Shown: positions 25,936 through 35,414, counted from the stretch's first letter. The stretch is 64,000 nucleotides of DNA from Ruminococcus gauvreauii (GCF_025151995.1 NZ_CP102290.1:2852001-2916000), one strand, 5' to 3'. Notes: generated by a model from the sequence alone, not told the origin. Translations and numbers: made by a program.

Positions 25936-27063
25936 ATGATAGAATTTAACAGGGCCCCTTATGTGGGGACCGAGACACAATATATGCAAAAAGCGATCGA
26001 AAACGGAAAACTCTGCGGGGACGGACCGTTTACCAGAGAATGTTCAGACTGGATGAAGAGACATTATCATACGAAAGAAGTGCTGCTCACCACCTCGTGC
26101 ACCCACGCACTGGAGATGGCAGCGTACCTGGCGGACATCCAGCCGGGGGATGAGGTGATCATGCCGTCCTATACGTTCGTATCGACGGCCGATGCGTTCG
26201 TGCTCCGGGGAGCCAGGATCGTGTTCGTTGATATCCGGCCGGACACCATGAATCTTGATGAAAATAAGATCGAAGATGCGGTCACGGAGAAGACGAAGGC
26301 TATCGTGCCGGTACACTATGCCGGTGTGGCATGCGCAATGGATGAAATCCTGGAGATTGCCGGGACGTATCATCTGAAGGTGATCGAGGATGCGGCGCAG
26401 GGAGTTCATGCCGCCTATAAAGGGCGCGCCCTCGGTACGATCGGCGATTTCGGCTGCTACAGCTTTCATGAGACGAAAAATTATACGATGGGAGAAGGCG
26501 GCGCCCTGCTGTTTCAGGATGAAACGTATCTTGAGAAAGCGGAGATCCTGAGAGAGAAGGGGACAAACCGCAGCAAATTCTTCCGCGGACAGATAGACAA
26601 GTACACCTGGGTGGATTACGGGTCTTCTTACCTGCCAAGCGATATGAATGCTGCCTATCTGTACGCACAACTGGAGGCCGCGGATAGCATTAATGAAAAA
26701 AGGCACGCGATCTATGACTTTTACCATGCAAACCTGAAAGAACTGGAGGATGCAGGATATATTGAACGGCCGTTTGTCCCCGACTATGCCGAACACAATG
26801 CCCATATGTATTATCTGAAGGTTCAGGATGAGACTGTCCGCCGGGCATTGATTCAAAACCTCAAAGAGCAGGGGATATTAAGCGTGTTCCACTATGTACC
26901 GCTTCACACCTCTCCGGCAGGGCGGAAATATGGACGCTTCTGCGGCGAGGATATCCATACGACGAGGGAAAGCGAACGGCTGATGCGGCTGCCTATGTTT
27001 TATAACCTGTCCATGGATGAAGCGGCAGTGGTCGTGGAAGCAATCAGAAATTTTTTCAAGTAA
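25936..27063 (+). CDS. wecE: dTDP-4-amino-4,6-dideoxygalactose transaminase (WecE-like)
   Basis: The 375-residue DegT-family enzyme is full length. It has TSCTHALEMAA at the cofactor phosphate site, EDAAQGV with the pyridine-binding Asp, and HETKNYTMGEGGAL with the Schiff-base Lys181. These stretches and the RGTNRSKFFRGQIDKY-like region are characteristic of WecE/RffA. The enzyme aminates dTDP-4-keto-6-deoxyglucose, the RmlB product, with glutamate to give dTDP-Fuc4N. This supplies a second deoxysugar besides rhamnose. It follows the flippase-like pair by 23 bases. Confidence 0.88.
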   Translation: MIEFNRAPYVGTETQYMQKAIENGKLCGDGPFTRECSDWMKRHYHTKEVLLTTSCTHALEMAAYLADIQPGDEVIMPSYTFVSTADAFVLRGARIVFVDIRPDTMNLDENKIEDAVTEKTKAIVPVHYAGVACAMDEILEIAGTYHLKVIEDAAQGVHAAYKGRALGTIGDFGCYSFHETKNYTMGEGGALLFQDETYLEKAEILREKGTNRSKFFRGQIDKYTWVDYGSSYLPSDMNAAYLYAQLEAADSINEKRHAIYDFYHANLKELEDAGYIERPFVPDYAEHNAHMYYLKVQDETVRRALIQNLKEQGILSVFHYVPLHTSPAGRKYGRFCGEDIHTTRESERLMRLPMFYNLSMDEAAVVVEAIRNFFK

Positions 27064-27084
27064 ACGGATAAAGGAGTACACGGC

Positions 27085-28896
27085 ATGGGCCAGTGGGTGA
27101 ATTATTTAAAGAAAATACGGCCTTATAACATACAAAAAGGTATCCGATACCTGAAGCACTATGGCGTGAAAGAGTTCATGGTGCGTCTCTCAGAACGGAT
27201 GGAGCCGGATGAAGTTCCGTACGGTCCTTGGTTCGAAAAGCACAGGATCGATCCCGGGGAACTGAAAAAACAAAGAGAGGACAGATGGAATAAAGAGAAA
27301 CCTCTGATCAGTGTTGTGGTGCCGGCTTACCGGACTCCGAAACTCTTTCTGGAACAGATGATCGATTCTGTCAGGGAACAGTCCTATGATAACTGGGAAC
27401 TGTGCATCGCAAACGGGAGTCCCGGGGAAGAGGAAATGGGACAGGTGCTGCGGCAGTATCAGGCACTTGATAAGAGAATCCGGGTATGCAGTCTTGAGAA
27501 GAATCTCGGAATTGCCGAGAATACGAATGCGGCATTTGCCATGGCGTCGGGGGACTTTGTCGGTCTGCTGGACCACGATGATCTGCTTGCACCGGATGCA
27601 CTGTATGAGGTTGCGAAGGCGGTCACAGAGTTTGAGGATACGGATGTGGTGTATACGGATGAAGACAAGGTGACGACGGATCTGACAGAACATTTTCAGC
27701 CTCACTTCAAACCGGATTTCAGCATCGACCTGCTGCGCTCCAATAACTATATCACGCATTTTTTTGTGGTGAGAAGGACGATCGTGGAAGAAGCAGGGGG
27801 ATTTCGAAAAGAATATGACGGTGCGCAGGATTATGATTTTATTTTCCGGTGCACGGAGACAGCGCGCAGGATCTGCCACGTGCCGAAGGTGCTCTATCAC
27901 TGGAGAACACACAGGGCCTCGACGGCGGACAACCCCGCAAGCAAACTGTATGCATTTGAGGCGGGGAAGCGTGCAATCGAGGGAAACCTGAAACGCTGCG
28001 GGGCAGACGCCACGGTAACGCACACGAAGGATTTCGGATTTTACCGCGTCACGTATGCGGTAAAGGAACAGCCGCTGGTATCTGTCATCATTCCAAACAA
28101 AGATCATGCGGACGTATTGAAAAAATGTCTGGATTCTGTAAGAAAAAAAACGTCATATACGAATTATGAAATCATAATTGCAGAGAATAACAGTGTGGAG
28201 CAGGAGACATTTTCCTATTATCGTGAACTGGAACAGGAACGGGATGTAAAAATTGTTGCCTGGCAGGGAGAATTTAATTATTCTGCGATCAACAATTTTG
28301 CAGTCAGGGCTTCTTCCGGTGATTACCTGCTGTTCCTCAACAATGACGTCGAGGTGATCTCAGACTGCTGGATGGAGGAACTGCTCGGGAACTGCCAGAG
28401 AGAAGAAGTTGGCATCGCGGGTGCGAAGCTTTACTATCCGGATGACACCATTCAGCATGCCGGGACAGTCATTGGGATCGGCGGCATTGCGGGTCATGCG
28501 TTTTTGAATATGCCGCGTTCCCGTACCGGTTATATGCATAAGGCTTCGATACAGCTCAACGTGAGCGCCGTGACGGCTGCCTGTATGATGATGAAGAGAA
28601 GTGTGTTTGAGCAGCTCGGAGGATTTGAGGAGAGGCTGACGGTAGCATTCAATGACGTGGACCTGTGTCTTCGGACCGTCAAAGCCGGATATCTAATCGT
28701 CTATGATCCGTGGGCGGAGCTTTACCATTACGAGTCGAAATCCCGGGGAGCCGAGGACAGCGAGGAAAAAGTAAGACGTTTCCAGACGGAAATCGAGTTT
28801 ATGAGAAACCGCTGGATCGGACTTTTAAAGGACGGGGATCCTTACTATAACAGAAACCTGACGCTGTCCAAGTGGAATTATTCACTGCGGGCATGA
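27085..28896 (+). CDS. Glycosyltransferase with two GT2 domains, short paralog
   Basis: The 603-residue protein has a helical N-terminal lead of about 70 residues. A GT2 domain follows (LISVVVPAYRTPKLF, later LDHDDLL), then a second GT2 domain (VSVIIPNKDH, later LFLNNDVEV). It aligns with the C-terminal 530 residues of the proteins at 14521 and 17044, including the shared GAQDYDFIFRC and YHYESKSRG stretches. It lacks their N-terminal beta-modules. It probably extends the same polymer with a different linkage or sugar. Confidence 0.87.
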   Translation: MGQWVNYLKKIRPYNIQKGIRYLKHYGVKEFMVRLSERMEPDEVPYGPWFEKHRIDPGELKKQREDRWNKEKPLISVVVPAYRTPKLFLEQMIDSVREQSYDNWELCIANGSPGEEEMGQVLRQYQALDKRIRVCSLEKNLGIAENTNAAFAMASGDFVGLLDHDDLLAPDALYEVAKAVTEFEDTDVVYTDEDKVTTDLTEHFQPHFKPDFSIDLLRSNNYITHFFVVRRTIVEEAGGFRKEYDGAQDYDFIFRCTETARRICHVPKVLYHWRTHRASTADNPASKLYAFEAGKRAIEGNLKRCGADATVTHTKDFGFYRVTYAVKEQPLVSVIIPNKDHADVLKKCLDSVRKKTSYTNYEIIIAENNSVEQETFSYYRELEQERDVKIVAWQGEFNYSAINNFAVRASSGDYLLFLNNDVEVISDCWMEELLGNCQREEVGIAGAKLYYPDDTIQHAGTVIGIGGIAGHAFLNMPRSRTGYMHKASIQLNVSAVTAACMMMKRSVFEQLGGFEERLTVAFNDVDLCLRTVKAGYLIVYDPWAELYHYESKSRGAEDSEEKVRRFQTEIEFMRNRWIGLLKDGDPYYNRNLTLSKWNYSLRA

Positions 28897-28925
28897 GCGG
28901 CCGGGCAAAAATACAGGAGGGTGGC

Positions 28926-29900
28926 ATGCAGGAAGTCTCTGTAGTGATACCGAATTTTAACGGGATTTCGTTTATCGAGGCCTGTCTTTTAAGTCTGAGA
29001 CGGCAGACATATCCCGGGTTCGAAACGATCGTGGTCGACAACGGGTCGACAGATGGCAGCCGTGAACTGGTGGAAGAGAGATTCCCGGAGGTCAGACTGG
29101 TTGCGCTTCCGGAAAACCTTGGCTTTTGCCGTGCCGTAAACGAAGGGATTCTGGCTTCTGATTCGCCGTACGTGATCCTGCTGAATAATGATACCGAGGC
29201 GGAACCGGATTTTGTAAGAGAGCTGTTCATCGATATCAAACGCAGGAAACGGGCGTTTTCCTGTGCGGCGAAGATGCTGAATATGTATCAGCGGGAGCTG
29301 ATCGACGATGCGGGGAATTATTACAATGCGCTCGGATGGGCGTTCGCCGCAGGAAAAGGTCAGGATGAGAAGAAATATGACAGGCCGCGGCGGATCTTTG
29401 CCTCCTGCGGCGGGGCTGTTATTTACCGCAGGGAGTTTCTGAATGTGACCGGACTGTTTGACGAGGAACATTTTGCTTATCTGGAGGATATGGATATCGC
29501 ATACCGCGCGAATATCCTGGGATATCAAAACTGGTTCTGTCCGGGGGCACGTGTGTACCATGCGGGCAGCGGAACGAGCGGTTCCAGATATAATCTGTTT
29601 AAGGTGCGTTACTCTTCCAGAAACAACATCTATCTGATCTACAAAAACATGCCGTTTCTTCAGATCCTTCTGAATCTGCCTTTTCTGGCAGCCGGATTCG
29701 GCATTAAGCTGCTGTTTTTTGCACGCAGGGGATTCGGGCGTGAGTATGCGGCCGGAATCAAAAACGGGTTTTCACTGGCTGCCGCCGGGCGAAGGCAGGG
29801 CAAAAAGGTCAGGTTCTCCTGGAGGCATCTGGGGAACTATATCTGGATTCAGCTTCAGCTGTGGATCAATATTATCAGAAGGCTGCTGCATAAAGGTTAA
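28926..29900 (+). CDS. Glycosyltransferase family 2 (rhamnosyltransferase-like)
   Basis: The ATG at 28926 has GGAGG at 28916-28920; an upstream in-frame start would overlap the previous gene. The 324-residue enzyme has VSVVIPNFNG, VVDNGSTDGS, the metal site LLNNDTEAEPD and DEEHFAYLEDMDI with the acceptor-binding acidic residues. A hydrophobic amphipathic tail suggests membrane association. This is the WbbL-like architecture of enzymes adding rhamnose to a lipid-linked primer. Confidence 0.85.
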   Translation: MQEVSVVIPNFNGISFIEACLLSLRRQTYPGFETIVVDNGSTDGSRELVEERFPEVRLVALPENLGFCRAVNEGILASDSPYVILLNNDTEAEPDFVRELFIDIKRRKRAFSCAAKMLNMYQRELIDDAGNYYNALGWAFAAGKGQDEKKYDRPRRIFASCGGAVIYRREFLNVTGLFDEEHFAYLEDMDIAYRANILGYQNWFCPGARVYHAGSGTSGSRYNLFKVRYSSRNNIYLIYKNMPFLQILLNLPFLAAGFGIKLLFFARRGFGREYAAGIKNGFSLAAAGRRQGKKVRFSWRHLGNYIWIQLQLWINIIRRLLHKG

Positions 29901-29911
29901 TAAAAATTTTA

Positions 29912-29940
29912 TTGCCTAAATTTGCAACTTATTGTATAGT
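29912..29940 (+). promoter_or_regulatory. Promoter for priming transferase and LCP genes
   Basis: TTGCCT (29912-29917) and TATAGT (29935-29940) are exactly 17 bases apart and lie 34 bases before the TTG start of the next gene. It would uncouple chain initiation and ligation from the upstream operon. Confidence 0.6.
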
Positions 29941-29973
29941 AGTAGCGTGGAAGGGTATAAAAGGTGATCAAAA

Positions 29974-31377
29974 TTGATAAAAGATAACCAAAAATACTTT
30001 AACCGTCTTCATATTCTGATCGATGCGATTGTCATCATGGTTTCCTACTGGCTGTCCTGGTTTCTGAAGTTCCAGACTCCGTTTTTTGACAGCGAGGGCG
30101 GACGCCTTTCCTTTCAGAGATATATGGGGACGCTTCTGCTGATCGTACCGGTCTATCTGATCCTGTATTCGGCATTCAGTCTTTATACGCCGAAACGTGT
30201 GCAGGGCAGGCGGCTGGAGCTGGCCAATATCGTAAAAGCCAATACGATCGGGCTCTTTATTCTGATCGTGGTTCTGTACGTGACGAAGGAGAATGATTTT
30301 TCCAGGACTGTACTTTTTATCTTCTTCTTCATCAATATCGTGGCGGAGGAGCTGGTCAGGATCATCATCCGGCATGTGCTGCGCGATATACGTAAGAAAG
30401 GTCTGAATCAAAAGCACATCCTGCTCGTGGGATACAGCAGGGCGGCAGAAGAATATATCGACCGTATTCTGTCGAATCCGCAGTGGGGGTATACCGTGCG
30501 GGGGATTCTCGATGATTCCGTGGAAGCCGGGACAGAATACAGGGGAATTAGAGTATTGGGAAGAATAGATAATTTAATGATCATTCTGCCTCAGAACAGG
30601 CTGGATGAGATTGCGATTACGTTGGGGCTGAATGAGTACAGCAGGCTGGAAGAGATCGTGGCGCTCTGTGAGAAATCGGGGGTCCACACCAAATTTATCC
30701 CGGATTATAATAATATTATTCCGACCAAACCGTATACGGAAGATCTGCTGGGACTTCCAGTCGTCAATATCCGTTACGTTCCGCTCAGCAACACGTTTCA
30801 GTTTACGCTGAAAAGGATCACGGATATTTTTGGATCGATGGCTGCCATCGTGGTGTTTTCCCCGGCAATGCTTCTTTGTGCCATACTGATCAAACTGACA
30901 TCGAAAGGACCGCTGATCTACAAACAGGTGCGCGTGGGGCTCCATAACAAAGAGTTTGAGATGTATAAATTCCGTTCCATGGAGGTGCAGCCGGAGGCGG
31001 ATGAAAAAAAGGCGTGGACGGTCAAGAACGATCCCCGGGTTACGGGAATCGGCAAATTCATGCGCAGGACAAGCCTGGATGAACTGCCGCAGCTGTTTAA
31101 CATATTTAAAGGCGATATGAGTCTGGTAGGGCCAAGACCGGAACGCCCGTTCTTTGTGGAGAAGTTCCGGGAAGAAATACCGCGCTATATGGTGAAACAT
31201 CAGGTCAGACCCGGACTGACAGGCTGGGCTCAGGTAAATGGTTACAGGGGAGATACTTCTATCCGGAAACGTATCGAGTATGATTTGTATTATATTGAAA
31301 ACTGGACGCTTGGACTTGATATAAAAATCTTATTTTTAACCGTGTTTAAGGGGTTTATCAATAAAAATGCATACTAA
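29974..31377 (+). CDS. Undecaprenyl-phosphate hexose-1-phosphate transferase (WcaJ/WbaP family)
   Basis: The start is TTG at 29974 behind AAGGTG. The 467-residue protein has four or five N-terminal membrane helices, a central Rossmann-like domain (HILLVGYSRAAEEYI) and a C-terminal catalytic domain. The latter carries YKFRSM, the RRTSLDELPQLFNI motif, VGPRPERP and the GLTGWAQVNGYRG segment. These define the polyisoprenyl-phosphate hexose-1-phosphate transferases that start synthesis by placing a sugar phosphate on undecaprenyl phosphate. Glucose or galactose is the usual substrate; the exact sugar cannot be told. Confidence 0.93.
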   Translation: MIKDNQKYFNRLHILIDAIVIMVSYWLSWFLKFQTPFFDSEGGRLSFQRYMGTLLLIVPVYLILYSAFSLYTPKRVQGRRLELANIVKANTIGLFILIVVLYVTKENDFSRTVLFIFFFINIVAEELVRIIIRHVLRDIRKKGLNQKHILLVGYSRAAEEYIDRILSNPQWGYTVRGILDDSVEAGTEYRGIRVLGRIDNLMIILPQNRLDEIAITLGLNEYSRLEEIVALCEKSGVHTKFIPDYNNIIPTKPYTEDLLGLPVVNIRYVPLSNTFQFTLKRITDIFGSMAAIVVFSPAMLLCAILIKLTSKGPLIYKQVRVGLHNKEFEMYKFRSMEVQPEADEKKAWTVKNDPRVTGIGKFMRRTSLDELPQLFNIFKGDMSLVGPRPERPFFVEKFREEIPRYMVKHQVRPGLTGWAQVNGYRGDTSIRKRIEYDLYYIENWTLGLDIKILFLTVFKGFINKNAY

Positions 31378-31401
31378 AGAAAGAATTATAAGAGGTTTAT
31401 T

Positions 31402-32550
31402 ATGGCAAAGAAAGTAAACAGCAAGATGATGAAACGCAAACGCAGAAGAAGAGTATTGTTTATCTTTGAGATTCTTATACTGCTGATTCTGGTGGGAGGC
31501 ATCTTCGTCTATGCACAGGTGAATAACAAGCTGAATAAGATTCAGAGCGGTGACGTTGATATGGGTGAAGTAGGGGTCAACGAAGGCGTCGTGGACAATG
31601 AGGTACTCCAGGGTTATCAGACGATCGCACTGGTCGGGCTGGACGCGAGCGGTGTCGGTTCTCTGGAACAGGGCAACAGCGATACCATGATCATCGCCAG
31701 CATCAACAATGATACTAAGAAAGTGAAGCTGGTCTCCGTATACCGTGATACGTATCTGAATATTGGAGATGATAACTATAAAAAGGCAAATGCGGCATAT
31801 GCGAATGGCGGGCCGCAGCAGCTTATGACGATGATGAATAAGAATCTGGACCTGAATCTTACCGGTTACGTGACGGTGGATTTCACTGCACTTGTGGAGG
31901 CCATCGATCTGCTCGGCGGTCTGGACATTGAGATGACCGCGGACGAAGTGGAGCATATGAACAACTATTGCCAGGAAACTTCAAAACTGACCGGGAAAGG
32001 TTATGATCCGATCGATAAGGTTGATGGTGTACATCACCTGAACGGAGTACAGTCTGTGTCTTATGCGAGAATCCGCTATACGGCGGGCAATGACTTCAGG
32101 CGTGCGGCCCGTCAGAGACTGGTAATTTACAAGATGGTGGAGAAGGCGAAGAATTCCAGCTGGTCGACGCTGAACAAGATCGTTGATACGGTATGTCCGA
32201 TGATCTCGAGCAGCCTTTCCAAACAGGAGATCCTGAAGATGGGGATGGCAATGATCGGCTATGATATAGAGGATCAGGTAGGGTTCCCGTTTGACCATCT
32301 CGAGGGAGAGACGATCTCAAATATAATCGGTGATGCGATGGGTAAAGATGAAGGGTATGACTGCGTACTGCCGGTGACACTCGAGACGAATGTGGTGAAG
32401 CTGCATGAGTTCCTGTATCCGGAGGATGCATACGCACCGTCGGCGACGGTAAAAGAGTACAGTGACCATATCATTGATATCAGCGGATACGGAGAGGAAG
32501 ATATTCCGTCCAGTTCCGAGGATGGCGCGCTTCCGGCGGATTCATATTAA
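31402..32550 (+). CDS. LytR-CpsA-Psr (LCP) family glycopolymer ligase
   Basis: The 382-residue protein has a very basic N-terminus (residues 9-17), a signal-anchor helix (about 18-40) and an extracellular LCP domain. It shows ALVGLDASG, the SDTMIIASINNDTKKVKLVSVYRD stretch with Asp and Arg residues that bind the lipid pyrophosphate, and YARIRYTAGNDFRRAARQR. LCP enzymes transfer finished wall polymers from undecaprenyl pyrophosphate to peptidoglycan. Its place just after the priming transferase supports covalent attachment of this locus's product to the wall. Confidence 0.93.
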   Translation: MAKKVNSKMMKRKRRRRVLFIFEILILLILVGGIFVYAQVNNKLNKIQSGDVDMGEVGVNEGVVDNEVLQGYQTIALVGLDASGVGSLEQGNSDTMIIASINNDTKKVKLVSVYRDTYLNIGDDNYKKANAAYANGGPQQLMTMMNKNLDLNLTGYVTVDFTALVEAIDLLGGLDIEMTADEVEHMNNYCQETSKLTGKGYDPIDKVDGVHHLNGVQSVSYARIRYTAGNDFRRAARQRLVIYKMVEKAKNSSWSTLNKIVDTVCPMISSSLSKQEILKMGMAMIGYDIEDQVGFPFDHLEGETISNIIGDAMGKDEGYDCVLPVTLETNVVKLHEFLYPEDAYAPSATVKEYSDHIIDISGYGEEDIPSSSEDGALPADSY

Positions 32551-32557
32551 ATACAGG

Positions 32558-32608
32558 ACGGCTGTTGCACATGCGTAGAGCGATTTATGTTGTGCAGCGG
32601 CCGTTTTT
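32558..32608 (+). terminator. Rho-independent terminator after LCP gene
   Basis: ACGGCTGTTGCACA (32558-32571) pairs with TGTGCAGCGGCCGT (32591-32604), with two G-U pairs, and is followed by five T residues. The next gene starts 17 bases after it, so some read-through is likely. Confidence 0.8.
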
Positions 32609-32624
32609 ATAAGGAGAGGTAAAA

Positions 32625-33551
32625 ATGCCGAAGTCAGTTGATGTGATAATACCGACGTACCATCCTGGAAAAGAATTCAGGGAACTTGTAAAAAGACTGC
32701 TGGTACAGGAATACCCGGTTGATCACATTTTTATCATGAATACGGGAGAAGAAGACTGGGATGAACAGATCGGGATGCTGTCGGATAAGATTGTTGTGGA
32801 ACATCTTGAAAAAGCAGGGTTCGACCATGGAGGCACCCGGCATCGGGCGATACAAAAGTCGAGCGCCGATATCGTAATCTGCATGACTCAGGATGCAATG
32901 CCGAAGGACAGAAGCCTGGTGGGCAGCCTGGTGGAATCTTTTGACGATACGGCGGTAAAGGCGGCCTATGCGAGGCAGCTTCCGGCGCGGGACTGCGGCG
33001 TAATCGAGTGCTATACGAGGGAATTCAATTATCCCGAACAGAGCCGTATCAAGCGGAAAGAGGATCTGCCGGCGCTCGGAATCAAGACGTATTTCTGTTC
33101 CAATGTGTGCGCCGCCTATGACAGAAAGACATATCTGGAATTGGGAGGGTTTGTTCGGCATACCATATTTAACGAGGATATGATCTTTGCGGCAGGGCTG
33201 ATCGGGCATGGGTATGCAGTTGCATATACCGCGGATGCGCGGGTGGTGCATTCACATAACTACAGCGGAATACAGCAGCTGAGGCGCAATTTTGACCTCG
33301 CAGTATCACAGGCGCAGCATCCGGAAATATTTGCGGACGTACCGTCTGAGGGGGAGGGAATCCGTATGGTGAAGCAGACAGCCGGATATCTGCTTCGAAA
33401 AAGGCCGTACCTGATACCGAAGCTCATCTGGCAGAGCGGGTGTAAATATCTGGGTTTCCGGCTCGGCAGGAGGTATGAGCGCCTTCCGAAGGGAATGGTG
33501 ATGAAGCTGACGATGAACAGAGATTACTGGAGCCGGAACACAAAAGGATAA
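32625..33551 (+). CDS. Glycosyltransferase family 2 (RfbF-like rhamnosyltransferase)
   Basis: The 308-residue protein opens VDVIIPTYHPGKEF. It has the FDHGGTRHRAI stretch and TQDAMP in place of the usual DxD, then NEDMIFAAGL and VVHSHNYSG. This pattern is shared by a subgroup of rhamnosyltransferases in wall polysaccharide clusters. It is the last gene of the polysaccharide locus. A GGAGAGG ribosome site precedes its ATG. The downstream HtrA gene is separated by 107 bases. Confidence 0.82.
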   Translation: MPKSVDVIIPTYHPGKEFRELVKRLLVQEYPVDHIFIMNTGEEDWDEQIGMLSDKIVVEHLEKAGFDHGGTRHRAIQKSSADIVICMTQDAMPKDRSLVGSLVESFDDTAVKAAYARQLPARDCGVIECYTREFNYPEQSRIKRKEDLPALGIKTYFCSNVCAAYDRKTYLELGGFVRHTIFNEDMIFAAGLIGHGYAVAYTADARVVHSHNYSGIQQLRRNFDLAVSQAQHPEIFADVPSEGEGIRMVKQTAGYLLRKRPYLIPKLIWQSGCKYLGFRLGRRYERLPKGMVMKLTMNRDYWSRNTKG

Positions 33552-33658
33552 TACGCTTTCACCCTTTGTTAAAGCTTTTATCACAGATTGAACACAAATT
33601 AAAAGTACACTGTGTTTATAAGATGACGACGGAAGTCAAAAAAAGTGAGGTAAGAACG

Positions 33659-35266
33659 ATGAGTGACGAATGGAATAAAGATGGCAACGGATTTGATTCT
33701 GTTCCGTTAAATGATCATACAGAATCAGAGGCTCCAATTTCAGGTGATAATCGGAATATGCAGGCGCAGGATCATTCGGCGGATACAGGGACCGCAGAGC
33801 AGAGCAATACGACTTACAGCTGGGTAAATCCAAAACTGCAGCAGCAGTCAGGGACAGAAGACAAACGGGAATGGGACTCCCGCAATACGTGGAGTGACCA
33901 GAGTACGGGACAGACGCGAAGTACATGGGGTGATCAGCAGGGTGCAGGAGAGAAACGTTCGGCACAGTATGACTCCTATCACTTTTCGAATATGCAGACA
34001 GAGCCTCCGAAGAAAGTGAAGAAGCCGGTAAACCCGACGCTGAAAAAGTTTGGCCTGTGTGCTGCGCTGGCACTTGTATTCGGATTGATTGCAGGTTTTA
34101 CGATACTCGGAATCACCTCGCTCGGAGGCGGCAAAGAACAGGTTCAGATTCAGCCGACGATTCCATCTACTGAGACGACCACATCCGGCGACAGTGTCAA
34201 AGCTGAAGCACAGAACACCAATGCCGCAGGCAATACGGTAGCAGATGTGGCGCGCAATTCCATGCCGTCCCTGGTCTCCATCAGCAATAAGAGTGTGCAG
34301 GAAGTTCAGGATTTCTTTGGCGGAACACAGGCATATGAAAGTGAAAGCAGCGGTTCGGGAATCATTGTAGGACAGAATGACAGTGAACTTCTGATCGCTA
34401 CCAATAATCATGTTATCTCGGGCGCGAATACGATCACGGTAAGCTTTATCGACAATTCGTCGGTGGAAGCACAGATCAAGGGTACGGATGCCAACAATGA
34501 CCTTGCGGTGGTTGCGGTGGATATCAGCAAACTCTCTGAGGACACTCTGTCACAGATCAAGGTGGCTACGATCGGCAATTCTGATGACCTGGCTGTAGGT
34601 GAACAGGTGGTGGCCATCGGCAATGCACTCGGATACGGACAGTCTGTGACTTCTGGATATGTGAGTGCTCTGGACCGCGAAGTGACTGTAGAAAACGTAA
34701 CTGCAAATCTGATTCAGACGGATGCGGCAATCAACCCCGGTAACAGCGGGGGAGCACTGCTGAACATGAACGGAGAACTGATCGGAATCAATTCAGTAAA
34801 ATTTGCGTCCAATGCGGTGGAAGGAATGGGATATGCGATTCCCGTGTCCACAGCGGAACCGATCCTGGATGAGCTGATGAACCGTGAGACCAGGTCTAAG
34901 GTGGACGAAGCTAAATCTGCTTATCTGGGTATCAGCTGTAAAAATGTATCGGCAGAGACTTCTCAGATGTATAACATGCCGACGGGAGTTTTTGTCTACG
35001 ACGTGACAGCAGGAACAGCGGCTGAGAAAGCAGGCATGTTAAAAGGTGATATCATTACAAAATTTGACGGATCAACGGTGAGCACCTACAATGAGCTGGT
35101 GAGTGCGCTGGAATACTATGAAGCAGGCGAGACGGTGGAAGTGGTTGTGCAGCGGGCTGACAGCGGTGAATACAAGGAAGTGACGCTGAACATAACGCTG
35201 GATAAGCGGCCGGATGATGCCGCACAGTCTTCAGGACAGCCGGCGCTGCCTCAGAATTTCCAGTAG
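33659..35266 (+). CDS. HtrA/DegP-type serine protease with PDZ domain, membrane anchored
   Basis: The ATG at 33659 is chosen for the GAGG eight bases upstream, giving 535 residues; two upstream in-frame ATGs have poorer sites. A cytosolic Gln/Ser/Thr-rich tail (1-125) precedes one membrane helix (about 131-156). The trypsin-like domain has His251 (TNNHVIS), Asp281 (NNDLAVV) and Ser363 (NPGNSGGAL), and a PDZ domain lies at about 420-510. It degrades or refolds misfolded exported proteins. The long charged cytosolic tail is typical of Gram-positive HtrA. Confidence 0.93.
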   Translation: MSDEWNKDGNGFDSVPLNDHTESEAPISGDNRNMQAQDHSADTGTAEQSNTTYSWVNPKLQQQSGTEDKREWDSRNTWSDQSTGQTRSTWGDQQGAGEKRSAQYDSYHFSNMQTEPPKKVKKPVNPTLKKFGLCAALALVFGLIAGFTILGITSLGGGKEQVQIQPTIPSTETTTSGDSVKAEAQNTNAAGNTVADVARNSMPSLVSISNKSVQEVQDFFGGTQAYESESSGSGIIVGQNDSELLIATNNHVISGANTITVSFIDNSSVEAQIKGTDANNDLAVVAVDISKLSEDTLSQIKVATIGNSDDLAVGEQVVAIGNALGYGQSVTSGYVSALDREVTVENVTANLIQTDAAINPGNSGGALLNMNGELIGINSVKFASNAVEGMGYAIPVSTAEPILDELMNRETRSKVDEAKSAYLGISCKNVSAETSQMYNMPTGVFVYDVTAGTAAEKAGMLKGDIITKFDGSTVSTYNELVSALEYYEAGETVEVVVQRADSGEYKEVTLNITLDKRPDDAAQSSGQPALPQNFQ

Positions 35267-35284
35267 GGCGGATGATACTGTGTG

Positions 35285-35330
35285 GAAATTCCCGCCGGAA
35301 ACATCTTCTGGATGTTTTCGACGGGATTTC
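35285..35330 (+). terminator. Hairpin terminator after htrA
   Basis: A stem of about 19 pairs joins GAAATTCCCG and CCGGAAACATC on the left to GATGTTTTCG and ACGGGATTTC on the right, with a TTCTG loop. The T tract after it is short and interrupted, so strength is uncertain. Confidence 0.7.
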
Positions 35331-35357
35331 TTTCGTGCCGTTTAAGAAAAACTTAAC

Positions 35358-35386
35358 TTGTGAGACGGCAGTATTTAAGCTATAAT
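35358..35386 (+). promoter_or_regulatory. Promoter for clpX-like gene
   Basis: TTGTGA (35358-35363) and a consensus TATAAT (35381-35386) are 17 bases apart, 28 bases before the GTG start. Confidence 0.7.
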
Positions 35387-35414
35387 AAGACCATGAAAGT
35401 GAGGATTCAGAAGA

